Source: Leishmania mexicana MHOM/GT/2001/U1103 (lineage: Eukaryota; Euglenozoa; Kinetoplastea; Trypanosomatida; Trypanosomatidae). Taken from it: a stretch of DNA of 64,000 bases. A program made the translations under genes and the position numbers. The DNA lies in contig NC_018312.1 in the NCBI RefSeq assembly GCF_000234665.1, positions 628,516-692,515 on the forward strand, in the 5' to 3' direction. Position 1 is the stretch's first letter. Each line of letters begins with the position of its first letter. The notes beneath the pieces were generated by a model. That model made no database searches and was not told the origin of the DNA. It was given only the letters and a program-made list of their open reading frames with translations. Shown here in pieces: positions 51,850 through 61,054 of this stretch.

Positions 51850-52538
51850 GCTTGCAAAGGAGCGTGGCACGCGTGACAGGGGAGAAGCGGATCAACAGGG
51901 ATAATCCACCGCCGAAGATGGCACCTGTGCGACCCTCAGAAGATGCCTTGCGTAGCGGTGCGCAAGAACCTGCTTCGCGGGCCCAGCTCCACAAAAGAAA
52001 AGCATCCAGTGGAACAGAGGAAAGGAGAGGGTGCAAGAGAAGGGGGATGGCAATGCCGTGACAATGTAGAGAAAGCGCGACGCATGGGAAGGACACGTTC
52101 ACAGAGAGAGAGATGCATCGGTGATGTGGTGCGCATATGTGCACGCGCCTAAGCTCGTGAGAGCACACCAGAGAGCAAAACATTTCTCAAAGAGCGCGAG
52201 AAAAGCCTCCACTGAACGCGAAACATGCAAGCATGAGGCATTACGGGACGTGGGCTAGGTGGGGAGTACCCATCGTACATCCCAGGTGCAGATCCAGGGC
52301 AGGTAGGCCGCCAATACACACCGTACAAAATCAGGTGGTAGGCTTCGCACGTCTTTGGCTGTCAGCGCGTCCTTCCATTTCTCGCTCATCGGGAAGCAAG
52401 ACAAACGTTGCGGCTCGTGTCCCGGCCATCCGCACGCGACCTGGCCGCGACTCGGCCCCTTCTCGGCAAAAACAACGTCATCGGCGACGCGCCGTCACTC
52501 AGTCCCTCACCCCCTGCACGGTGAGGGGATCGCCACAC
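51850..52538. other. Spacer between two genes
   Basis: Holds the 5' UTR of the YJU2-like gene, with a plus-strand purine tract at 52012-52048, and the 3' UTR of the 371-residue hypothetical. No coding region seen. Confidence 0.65.
51987..52048 (-). promoter_or_regulatory. Candidate trans-splice acceptor region for YJU2-like gene
   Basis: A pyrimidine-rich tract on the minus strand (52048-52012) is followed by the first AG at 51988-51987, about 138 bases before the ATG. Inferred from spacing alone. Confidence 0.33.
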
Positions 52539-53654
52539 TTACGACTGGGTCTTCGGCAGCGGTAAGTCTAGCCATGTCGACTCAAAGTTCCTCAAGGTGG
52601 CTGCGGCACCTGCCTGTCTCCTGTGTGAGTCCACTTCGTCACCGTTGGTGGGGGACGGATCCACAAACCGGCACACCCAGTCCTCTGCCGACACGGCGTC
52701 CTCATCGCTCTCTGCCGTCTCCGCTACCTCGACACGGTACCCGCGTTGCAGAGCACTGCGCAGCAGGCCCCGATTTCCGTAGCGATGAAAGGCAGTCAGG
52801 ACACCCGGGAGAAGTGGATTGCGCCGCCGCAGCATCTCCATCTGCGCACTGTCCGCCAAGCACAATTCTCGCAAGACACCGGCAAAGCGCGTAGGTGGTG
52901 GCGGGAGCAGAGACGAGGTCCACGGCAGGCGCACCGGATAACCGTCCTTGTTCACCACTACCGCCGCCGCAGCCGTAGAAGCACTCGCAGGGCCATCCTC
53001 GGAGTAGCGGCGAGGCTTTGCTTCGTCTGCGGCACTCACGGGCGGCGCCACAACGTAAGCGCCCAACTCAGGCGGAAACGTGAAGAAGCGAACGATGGCA
53101 TCCCTTTTGTCCTCTCGCGTGGCACCGCTTGGCACACACGTGTAAAGCAGCTCCTCCACAGCGCTCTTTGGTGTCCTCGTGGACGTGCTGGCCTGCGCTA
53201 GCGCTAGCGACAGCACCGGCATCTGTCGACGATGCAACGCGTATGTCACGGCGCCATCTCGTGTGTTCTTGGATGTGATCAAGCACTCCCAGGCCCGCAT
53301 GAAGGGAACGGTGTTGTTGACATCGCGCGTGTACACATCTGCCTCTTCTGCCTGCCAGTAACGCAGCAGCTGCAGTGTGGTGGACGTACTCAACGACGCG
53401 GCCCCAGAGGCGGTGTTGGTATCCGCCTCCGGTGACAGAGAAGACCTTGCCTCCTCTTCGGCAGAGGCAAGACTGCTGCTATCAACGACAACAAGCTGGC
53501 GAGTAACCGCTGCAGCGGAAGCTTGTATCAATTCCAGCAGCACCGCCGCCTCCTCCACGTCCCCTCGCCCCTCCTCCGGTGCGTTCGCTGCAACTGCAAT
53601 GTCCACGTAGACGGTAACCCGCTCAAACCGTTCTGGGTGGCAGTCCGCCGACAT
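52539..53654 (-). CDS. Hypothetical protein (371 aa)
   Basis: I start this at the ATG at 53652-53654 (MSADCHPERFERVTVYVDIAV). The open frame continues upstream, but through simple-sequence pyrimidine/His-Thr translations typical of a 5' UTR. No family is recognised. The first ~45 residues look like an alternating beta strand then helix (RVTVYVDIAVAAN; EEAAVLLELIQASAAAVTRQLVVVD), suggestive of a small alpha/beta fold. A central part has conserved-looking aromatic/charged motifs (LLRYWQAEEADVYTRDVNNTVPFMRAWECL). The C-terminal third contains a short helix (LLPGVLTAFHRYGNRGLLRSALQRGY) and ends in an acidic-to-polar tail. No membrane span or signal peptide. Confidence 0.72.
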   Translation of the reverse strand: MSADCHPERFERVTVYVDIAVAANAPEEGRGDVEEAAVLLELIQASAAAVTRQLVVVDSSSLASAEEEARSSLSPEADTNTASGAASLSTSTTLQLLRYWQAEEADVYTRDVNNTVPFMRAWECLITSKNTRDGAVTYALHRRQMPVLSLALAQASTSTRTPKSAVEELLYTCVPSGATREDKRDAIVRFFTFPPELGAYVVAPPVSAADEAKPRRYSEDGPASASTAAAAVVVNKDGYPVRLPWTSSLLPPPPTRFAGVLRELCLADSAQMEMLRRRNPLLPGVLTAFHRYGNRGLLRSALQRGYRVEVAETAESDEDAVSAEDWVCRFVDPSPTNGDEVDSHRRQAGAAATLRNFESTWLDLPLPKTQS

Positions 53655-54477
53655 TGCACCCACTGCTGCCGTCGTTGAGGCTTCTGTAGGATAGAGCGAG
53701 CAAGAAAAGAAAATGGTGAAACCGCGAGTTGTACGTACGCGGCAGGAAGGGGAGGGGGACTGAGGTACAGGTCGCAGCGAGACAGAGGTGTGGGGGGGGG
53801 GGGGATAAGAGGGACGCGCGACGTGCCAGGAAAATGGTATCCGACAAACGAGCGGCGGTGTGGCGTTGAGTCTTCGGCCTTCCTTCGCCTTCCTACGATT
53901 AGGCACGTCGCGAAGGAAGGGGCGGAGGACGGTTCGTGTGCGCGACCCTTTTGTGGATAGGCGTGGGCATGCCTGTGTGTGTGTGCGTGCGTGTGTATCA
54001 TGAGGCAGAGAAGGAGAAAGGGCCGGCACATGCAGAGAGAGAGAGAGACAGATCGCAAATGTGTAGAGGGGACGGTGCGGAGGAGAGAAGAAAAAAGGGA
54101 AGGGGCACTGCGGTGCGCGTCCCACGATGCGGGACACAGACAGAGGACGCGTGGTGGTAGAATGGAGTGACAGAAAACAAAAGCAAACTCCCCAACCATC
54201 TCTAGGGGCGCCCACCTCGAGAAAACGTCGTCGCTTGTCCGCCCTCCGAGCAGCATTCGTGGCGGCGCAGGCCGTCTCTGCTCGAGTGATCAGACCCCTG
54301 AGCACGCGTCCATTTTCCGCTTTTGTTCCTTTTTTGTAGCACGGAGACGAAGAGCTGCGTCGCCTCGAGCACCGTGGATGTGTGGATGCATGCAGCCAGG
54401 TAGGCTCTGCGAGGCTAAGGGAAAATATGGATGCAACATCCGTGTCCTCTCCTTCCATCTGCACAGCGCCATACCTC
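53655..54477. other. Spacer between two hypothetical genes
   Basis: Contains a 13-base G run (53792-53804), a GT-rich patch (53974-53995) and plus-strand purine runs (54033-54050, 54080-54105). Probable 5' UTR of the 371-residue gene and 3' UTR of the upstream membrane protein gene. Confidence 0.65.
53792..53804. repeat. Poly-G tract (13 G)
   Basis: A G homopolymer on the plus strand, poly-C in the transcript, within the probable 5' UTR of the 371-residue hypothetical gene. Confidence 0.8.
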
Positions 54478-56274
54478 TCAGTCACCCAACGGAAGCACGC
54501 CAGCAGCGTTCAGAAGAGCACGCTGCTCAGCTGCGCACTTGGCTTGGAAAGACAGTAGCTCTTCGTGCGCGCTTAGTGCACCCTTCAACGCTGTGCCCAG
54601 CACCATCATCTGCAGCGGCACAACAAGATACGCGCTCAGGCACGCCAGCAGCCAGGACGGGAGAAGGAACTGCAGGAGTGGGGCAGCTGCGGCGGTCACG
54701 TCATGGCTGGCAGCCAAGACACGCCATACGCTCCACAGCAGTTGACCTGTCACAAGGAGGCACAGGAGCAGCCGCAACTTGAGAAAAAAGAGCGTGGGGG
54801 AGCGGTGGAGAGCAGAGGCGGCAAAACGCCAGCGTAGCAACGCAGCGCGACGCTCCCGCTGCCCTTGGTGTTGGTGGTGGCAGTGCTCCGAGGCGGGCAC
54901 CGCGCCGTGCCCTCGCAGAGGGGAGTCACATCCCTCTGCGAGGACGACAGACGCCACGGGGGACGTCGACGGCGCTGCCTCGGCCCCCCACACGGCAGAG
55001 CTCACGGTCGGAGTCGAGGGAGATCCTGTGGTCGTCGAGGGCAGCCGACATTCGTGCGGTGTTGCGCTAGGTGTGGTACCTTTACTCGCACTAGCCTCCT
55101 TCACCACACCGTCGCCTTGCCCTGTGGCATCAGCTGTAACCGCGGACGCATTCAATACGAAGGCTTCAGCCGCATCCGTCCATGCATCTCCCACGCAAAG
55201 CCAGAGAAGAACGCACACCAGAAACGCGCTCGGTACTGCATTGCAAAAGGTCCAGCTCCAAGCCCAGGCGAGAAGCTGATCTGCGCGCACTAGCAGCTGC
55301 AGGTACAGTGTCGCGTGGTGGAGTGCAGTGCAGTGCCACACCTTGCGAGGTAGAAGCACCAAGCTGGAGGGAGGTGCTGCTATCACGCGAGTTGCGCTCA
55401 AGCTATCATCTCGTCGATTTGAATGCTGTTGCTCGACATGTCGACACCACAAGCCGTACACGTCTTCCCACTTCTGCAGCGTCCACCCCTCTGGCAGGGG
55501 TGCCGCCGACGACGCTGAGCCGATACCGCAAGCGCTCTGCAGCCGCGCCGTTATGGCGCCGTCTAGGTCCTCCACCAAGTGAATGTGCTCGGCAGATGGT
55601 ACATGGTAGAGTCGCTGCAACGGCGCCGGCGCTACACCGTTTCTGCGCAGCTCGGACTCGCGAGTGGCAAGGAGATGGAGCAGGTTCTCAAGACGCTTCC
55701 TCGCCTCGTACGGCCACGACATCTGCAGAGGAAGTCGGAGATCACACGGCAGGAGTGATACAAGAGAGACAGCAGCGTCGGCAACGCGGTCGTCCACGCC
55801 GTTGATGCATCCCTCGGGGGTCCCAACGGCAGCTGCGACTAGTGTCGCCGCGCTATTGCCCAGCTCCGTTTGAGCCTGGCATGTCGCGTTCTCCGTCCCT
55901 TTCCTCTTCTCCGCGACCGCGCCTGCGACGTCGTGAGCGTCTCCATCAGAGACCTCACCCTTCAGTGATGTTACGAGTTCCTCGAGAAACTGAACGTACG
56001 TGTCCGGGCAGCCACGGCCGAACTTTTTGCACGGCGTGTGAATGCCCCACTCCAGCGGCGGATCGGGGATCGCCTCTACATGATACGGTGCCCTGTCGAG
56101 CAAAGCGGTGCGTAAGTGCGCGACGCGCCTGTCTCTACACTGCTGGGCTGCGGAGGATGGGGAGAAGGTGGGCGCAGCAACAGCGGCTACACAGATGAGG
56201 GCCACGGAGAGACACAACGCCATGAGCGCCACCCACGCCGCGGCAGTCAAGCGGAAGAAGCCGTGGTAAGCCAT
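54478..56274 (-). CDS. Hypothetical multi-span membrane protein (598 aa)
   Basis: A 598-residue protein from the ATG at 56272-56274. A hydrophobic N-terminus (~11-35) could be a cleaved signal peptide or an anchor. A large presumably lumenal or extracellular domain follows (~40-330) with several Cys, including the HTPCKKFGRGCPDTYVQFLEEL segment, and an NAT sequon. A membrane span lies near the middle (SAFLVCVLLWLCVG). A Ser/Thr/Pro-rich low-complexity loop separates this from two C-terminal spans (LRLLLCLLVTGQLLWSVW; LLPSWLLACLSAYLVVPLQMMVL), and the tail is a short amphipathic helix. I do not recognise the family. The gene could encode a trypanosomatid-specific secretory-pathway membrane protein. 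Confidence 0.72.
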   Translation of the reverse strand: MAYHGFFRLTAAAWVALMALCLSVALICVAAVAAPTFSPSSAAQQCRDRRVAHLRTALLDRAPYHVEAIPDPPLEWGIHTPCKKFGRGCPDTYVQFLEELVTSLKGEVSDGDAHDVAGAVAEKRKGTENATCQAQTELGNSAATLVAAAVGTPEGCINGVDDRVADAAVSLVSLLPCDLRLPLQMSWPYEARKRLENLLHLLATRESELRRNGVAPAPLQRLYHVPSAEHIHLVEDLDGAITARLQSACGIGSASSAAPLPEGWTLQKWEDVYGLWCRHVEQQHSNRRDDSLSATRVIAAPPSSLVLLPRKVWHCTALHHATLYLQLLVRADQLLAWAWSWTFCNAVPSAFLVCVLLWLCVGDAWTDAAEAFVLNASAVTADATGQGDGVVKEASASKGTTPSATPHECRLPSTTTGSPSTPTVSSAVWGAEAAPSTSPVASVVLAEGCDSPLRGHGAVPASEHCHHQHQGQRERRAALLRWRFAASALHRSPTLFFLKLRLLLCLLVTGQLLWSVWRVLAASHDVTAAAAPLLQFLLPSWLLACLSAYLVVPLQMMVLGTALKGALSAHEELLSFQAKCAAEQRALLNAAGVLPLGD

Positions 56275-57813
56275 AAGTCGCTGCGTCGAGTGGATAAGAG
56301 TTGGAGAGACTGCAAGGATGTGCTGACAAGGGGAGGCGCCAGCTGTGTGTGAGCGAGCTTGTCACGCTGCCCTCGACCCCCTGGCCTGTGTGCTGCGCTG
56401 CAGCCGCTGTTGCTCTGTCTGGGTAAAGAGGAAGGAGAACGCCGGCGTGCTCGTGTGCGCATTTGTGGGGGGAGGAAGGGGTTCAGAGACGAAGTCGCCA
56501 AGCAAAGAAAGACGGCAGAGAGAATAGCACCAGGGAAGAGGTGCGCGAGGGGTGGCCGCGCCATGTTCGGCTCTCGCGCCACAAGCCCATATGAGGGACG
56601 CCGCCCCTTGAGCGACCGGCAGCGAGTCTGCAGCCTCTTCACATGCGTATCCCTCTGCGCGCCTGCGCATCCTCTGGCGAGCCTACAGAGACTTGATCTG
56701 TCGCCTAAAAATGGCAGCTATAGCATCCACCGCCTTTCGCTTGATGGGCCTCCTTTTCGCCTCCCTTACAGAAGGAAGGGCACAATCGACTCTGCAACGC
56801 ACAAACGGCAGACGGCGGTGCTCACATACACGCGCCAACGCATACATAAACATACAGCAGACCACCACTGTCTCTGAGGCGGCGAGCGACACGCGACTCT
56901 TTCTTGGATGTCTTGTCAGCGTCCTTCAGCTCCGTCATCCATTCCTGCAATGAGGGATGGAGAGGGGGGAGAAGAAGAAGAGGGAGAGAGAGATAGTGAC
57001 CCGACTGATGGTCAGTGTCCGTGCTGGCAAAGCTACAACTCCGTGAGAGACCCACGAAGAAAGGGGACGAAGAGCAGGGCAGCATGTACGCCGCTAAAGC
57101 GAAGCACGCCAAAGAATGGCAAATACACGCAACGGACACATTCGCGGCCAGCACCGACTTCTGCACAGAAAAAAAAAATAAAGTGAAAGCGGCAGAGAAG
57201 ACAGTGACGACATGTGAGGAAAGCAGTTCAAGACGTAGACGAGCAGAAGCCAGCAACCATGCACTTATACATACACCTGTGAATGGACAAGAAATTCGCG
57301 TGAAGAGATCGCCAAATACCCCGGCGACAGCAGTCCTTGTTCGGCATGTGTGCATTCAAAGCGGGTGGGACGGCATGTAAAGCTGATGATCGTGAGGGCA
57401 AGCAGAAACCGATCGTTTGGAAAAAAAAGACAAAGCCGTGGAGCGAAGGAGAAAAAAGTCCAAAACAGCAGGGGAAGACGGAGGGATCGTGTATGTGTGT
57501 GTGTGTGTGTGTGTGTGCCTTCGTGCCGAGCTGAGGCTCCCAGCACGAGTGTTATTATTTTCTTCCTTTTCCTGCAGCGTGGTGAGCGGGCGGCGCGCAT
57601 CAATGGTCGCGCCGCCATCCGGCGGGAATCGGTGCTCTTGGGAAGCACAAAGTGAGGCGATGCGTGCAGCAGGCGCTTTCACAAAGGCACGCACATGCAT
57701 GCCGAAACACTGACAGGACAAGCGCCCGGAGAGGTGGGGGGGGTGTAGCAGGTCAAAAACGGAGCGAGTGGCACAGGTCCTCTGGGAAGCGCCGCCCACG
57801 GCTGTGGAACGCT
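56275..57813. other. Gene-free spacer, 1.5 kb
   Basis: Contains the 5' UTR of the 598-residue membrane protein gene and the 3' UTR of the EI24-like gene. A GT repeat lies at 57493-57517 and plus-strand purine runs at 56950-56995 and 57440-57485. No coding region recognised. Confidence 0.65.
57493..57517. repeat. GT dinucleotide repeat
   Basis: A (GT)n microsatellite in the probable 3' UTR of the EI24-like gene. Confidence 0.85.
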
Positions 57814-59607
57814 TCAAACGCCAGTGCCAAACAGCCAACACGCGCAGTCCAAGGGCAGGTATAGGAGGATGGCAATCACCACCACGCGCCAGAGCACAGC
57901 GTAGTGTCGCTGCGCCATATCCACCGCATAGAACCACACGGAGAAGAGCGGCACCGGTCGAGACGAGGGTAGCGGCACTGCAAAGCCGCTCCACACCACC
58001 TGCCACGAGTATAGCACCGACACGGCGCACACAGACACGACTGTGCCGAGCTGGTGTGTCAGCCACAGCGACAGCACGGCGGAGCTCATGCCGTAGCCGG
58101 CGTAGTACATCGAGCACTGCTCAAAGTGACGCAGCTGGTACGTCAGCGCTGACCCGCGATGGTGCACCGCGTCCGGTTGCTGCTGCGCGGCGTACCGGTA
58201 GTCGAATACGTAGAACACGTAGAGCTGTGCATTGAGCACCGCACATAGTGGCGTGCCGATCAGCGGCAGTCGTTCGATTGCGGATGCAAAGAGCGCAAAG
58301 GACATGGTTGCCAGCGCCTTGAACAGCACCTCGCTGATGGATTCTAGGTGAAGGACGACGGTCGCAAACGGGTCGGGGCTTGTGGACATTGTCTGCGACT
58401 GGTGCGGCGATGCGGCAGCTGAGGTATGGGCATGATGATGGCGGGCACTGGTCAAAGCAGATGCAGCAGCAGCAGCAGCAGCAGCAGCTTTGGAAGCGTC
58501 GCCGAGCACCCAGTCCTGCAGCACTGCCGTCGGACCCTTGTGCGTGATCATGCGCCACACCAAGTTCGTGGTGTGTCGTATGTACGGCGGGACAGAGCGC
58601 AGAAGCGCCGCGCACATGAGCAGTAACGAAGATGAAAATGCCCGTGCCTCGTACGGCGTACCATCTTTGCCGCCACCGCTGCTTTCGGCGCCGGAATACA
58701 GTGGAATAGGTGAAAGCCATGGCAGCGCCACGCCGGCGGCGACGGACGGCGGCGGGGACGTAGGAGGTGCGTGATGGGAGGCGGCACTAGGGTCACTCCC
58801 ACCGCCACCACCCGCCATGACTTTGCTCTTCGCAGACCCTGCGGCTGGTGCCTCGCGTAGCTCGGTACCACGGAGCACCCACCCCTTGCGCACCAGCCAG
58901 GTTTCGCGGTAGAGCTGGCTAAACCATACAAGTCCGATGATCTGCAGAAGAGTGTAGAAGGGCCACTGGCCGACATACTTTAGCATCCACAGACCCAACC
59001 GCACCGACCATAACAACAAGAGGAATACCAAGGAGGTGGTGAGGGACCTCGTTGAAGTGGTACCGTTGCTGCTGCGCGCGTCCGCTGAGAGGCTCGCAGT
59101 GGTCGCACTTCTACCGCCCACGGCCGCACTATTCAGAGAAGATGGCGTGCTTGAGGCGAGGCAGCGTGAGAGTCCCATGTACATGAGCGTAAGACAGGCA
59201 AGGGCAAGGTTTGCCAGGAGGTTCTTGCGCAGGAGCATCCACAGCTTTGGATCTCGCTCCAGCAAACTCCACGACGGCATCAAGAAGGTGCGCGCCAGAC
59301 GGGGTGCACCAGGGCCGCTCCCAGAGAGAAGTGCGGTCCGCGGCAGCGGCACGGTGGACCCTGGTGTTGGCTTTGTCGGGGGTGCGCCTTCTGCAGCCGC
59401 CCTCTCACCCACATCCGCCAACGATGTAGATGAGAACGGCGGCGGTGACAGGCTTCCCTGCTCATCCGTCACCTCGGCCCCGTCGCGCGCGCGGCGCTTA
59501 TCAAGCCCGGATGACCATACCACAACAACGCCAAAGCTCTCCACGACACCTTGGAAGAAGTTGTGCACCTCCTGCCGCACCTGAGAGGTCACCAAGCTCA
59601 GCGGCAT
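57814..59607 (-). CDS. EI24-family ER membrane protein
   Basis: A 597-residue protein from the ATG at 59605-59607. The C-terminal part (~430-590) matches the EI24 pattern: a hydrophobic helix (ALATMSFALFASAI), LIGTPLCAVLNAQLYVFYVFDYRYA, a short loop, then LRHFEQCSMYYAGYGMSSAVLSL and further spans VVSVCAVSVLYSW and LWRVVVIAILLYLPL. The N-terminal half has extra spans (LLANLALACLTLMYMGL; LVFLLLLWSVRLGLWML; WPFYTLLQIIGLVWF) joined by Ser/Gly-rich loops, making it longer than the ~340-residue human EI24. EI24 is an ER protein that binds Bcl-2 and is needed for autophagy in animals and worms. A poly-Ala stretch is encoded by the GCA-type repeat at about 58458-58488. Sequence conservation is moderate, and a generic multi-span protein is the alternative. 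Confidence 0.72.
   Translation of the reverse strand: MPLSLVTSQVRQEVHNFFQGVVESFGVVVVWSSGLDKRRARDGAEVTDEQGSLSPPPFSSTSLADVGERAAAEGAPPTKPTPGSTVPLPRTALLSGSGPGAPRLARTFLMPSWSLLERDPKLWMLLRKNLLANLALACLTLMYMGLSRCLASSTPSSLNSAAVGGRSATTASLSADARSSNGTTSTRSLTTSLVFLLLLWSVRLGLWMLKYVGQWPFYTLLQIIGLVWFSQLYRETWLVRKGWVLRGTELREAPAAGSAKSKVMAGGGGGSDPSAASHHAPPTSPPPSVAAGVALPWLSPIPLYSGAESSGGGKDGTPYEARAFSSSLLLMCAALLRSVPPYIRHTTNLVWRMITHKGPTAVLQDWVLGDASKAAAAAAAAASALTSARHHHAHTSAAASPHQSQTMSTSPDPFATVVLHLESISEVLFKALATMSFALFASAIERLPLIGTPLCAVLNAQLYVFYVFDYRYAAQQQPDAVHHRGSALTYQLRHFEQCSMYYAGYGMSSAVLSLWLTHQLGTVVSVCAVSVLYSWQVVWSGFAVPLPSSRPVPLFSVWFYAVDMAQRHYAVLWRVVVIAILLYLPLDCACWLFGTGV
58458..58488. repeat. CAG trinucleotide repeat in coding sequence
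   Basis: A run of CAG units on the plus strand inside the EI24-like gene. In the gene's frame it encodes a poly-Ala stretch in a loop, so length variation would be in frame and tolerated. Confidence 0.8.
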
Positions 59608-61054
59608 TCGAGAGCGTTGAGAAGCGGGGGGTCGAAGGCGGTGTAACAGGTAGCCGGGGGATGGCGAGAGAAAGTGGAGGGAAGCAGTTCAAGGACTGCG
59701 ACAGGCGTGTGTGCTTGACCCTGCCCTCGTCTACGCTTGTGTGCGTACGGATGAGTGGATAGACCTCGGCCCGGGCTTCCCGGAAGGCGCATATAGAGGA
59801 AGGGAACGAACTGCTCAGTTGATGAGCATAGAAACGGAGAGGAGGAGAGGGTGAGCGAGAGGTTTGGAGGATATGGTGGAGTGCCGGGGTGGGGGGGGGG
59901 GGGGGCAGCAGAAGCGTAGAGTTTTATCTGCCTTCATACCGTTTGCCACCGCCTCACTTGCACGCCGACGTCTGCGGCGCTGGAAGAGGAGCCACTTAAA
60001 GGGAAAAGACGCCGTGCGAAGCGTTTCTAGGTCTCGCCTGTATGTGCGTTTCCGGGATACGCATGCGTGCGCGGGACAGGTTGCCCATCTCGCACGGGGA
60101 GGAGAGGGGGTCCTCATGCGCAGTTTGCGCCCACCCCAGCCTCCCCCCAGTTAGCCTCCAGGGCAACCATGTGGTAGCCGGAGGAAAGGAAGGAGCGGCA
60201 AATAGGGTGAATCGAACATGGTGTCCATGATAGCTTCACGCGAACGCACTGCAAAGCCCGGCACACAACAGAAACAAACGGCTACGCGAAAACAAAATAC
60301 CAGCGCATACTCGACCTGCATCGTCGCTATCGCCATCTCGCATTCAGTCCGAACATGGCCTGCTCGAGAAGCAGTGAACATCACTGCAGGAGAACCGCAC
60401 CAGCCGTGCACGCCGCCCTGCACGCACACGCACTCGTCAACGGCATCCGCCATCACTCACGCACGGACGACGACGAGGACGACGAAAGAGCGAGCGAGCG
60501 AACGAATGCAGGCGGCCGCCAACGCGCACACAGACATCAACAACAACACGAAAGGAAAGTTGAGTCGAACAGACGGGCGGCGTGCACACACACACAGAAA
60601 TAGAGAGAAACAGCCACAGGCAGACGGGCAGACAACTCAGTGGTTCAGACGTAGGGAGGGTCTTCAGACATCACAAGATGTTACGACACGGTACGCACAC
60701 CCCACCCCGAGATCAAGACGCGCACGCTCCGGCAACACCCACCGACATACAACCACCACCTGGACAACGCTTGGTTGTACGCATGTGCATGGCCATGCGT
60801 GTCGGCATGTCTGTGTGCACGAGCGCGTGCGTCTTGGCTTTCTCAAACGTCGCGCTCACGTAAACCCCACAGAACGGGCAAGCACACACACACACACGCA
60901 AAGAAGCACAGGGACAACAGATAGCGTAAACAAGAGAATCAAGGCATGCGGACACAAGCAAGGGAAAGAGATGCAGTACAGGCCCACACCTCACACCCCA
61001 CCTCGTCGTCCATCACTCGGGCCACAACACCCCCCCACACAAAAAAAAACCTGC
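59608..61054. other. Gene-free spacer, 1.4 kb
   Basis: Contains the EI24-like 5' UTR and the 3' UTR of the next hypothetical gene. A 15-base G run lies at 59891-59905, with CA-rich patches around 60585-60600 and 60880-60900. The plus-strand frame 60218-61069 is a Thr/His/Arg-rich simple-sequence translation and is not called. Confidence 0.65.
59891..59905. repeat. Poly-G tract (15 G)
   Basis: A G homopolymer on the plus strand in the spacer upstream of the EI24-like gene. Confidence 0.85.

Noticed and set aside
53655..54485. N-terminal extension of the 371-residue hypothetical to 648 residues
   Set aside because: The extra part crosses a poly-G run and purine tracts, would overlap the upstream gene's stop, and lacks protein-like composition.
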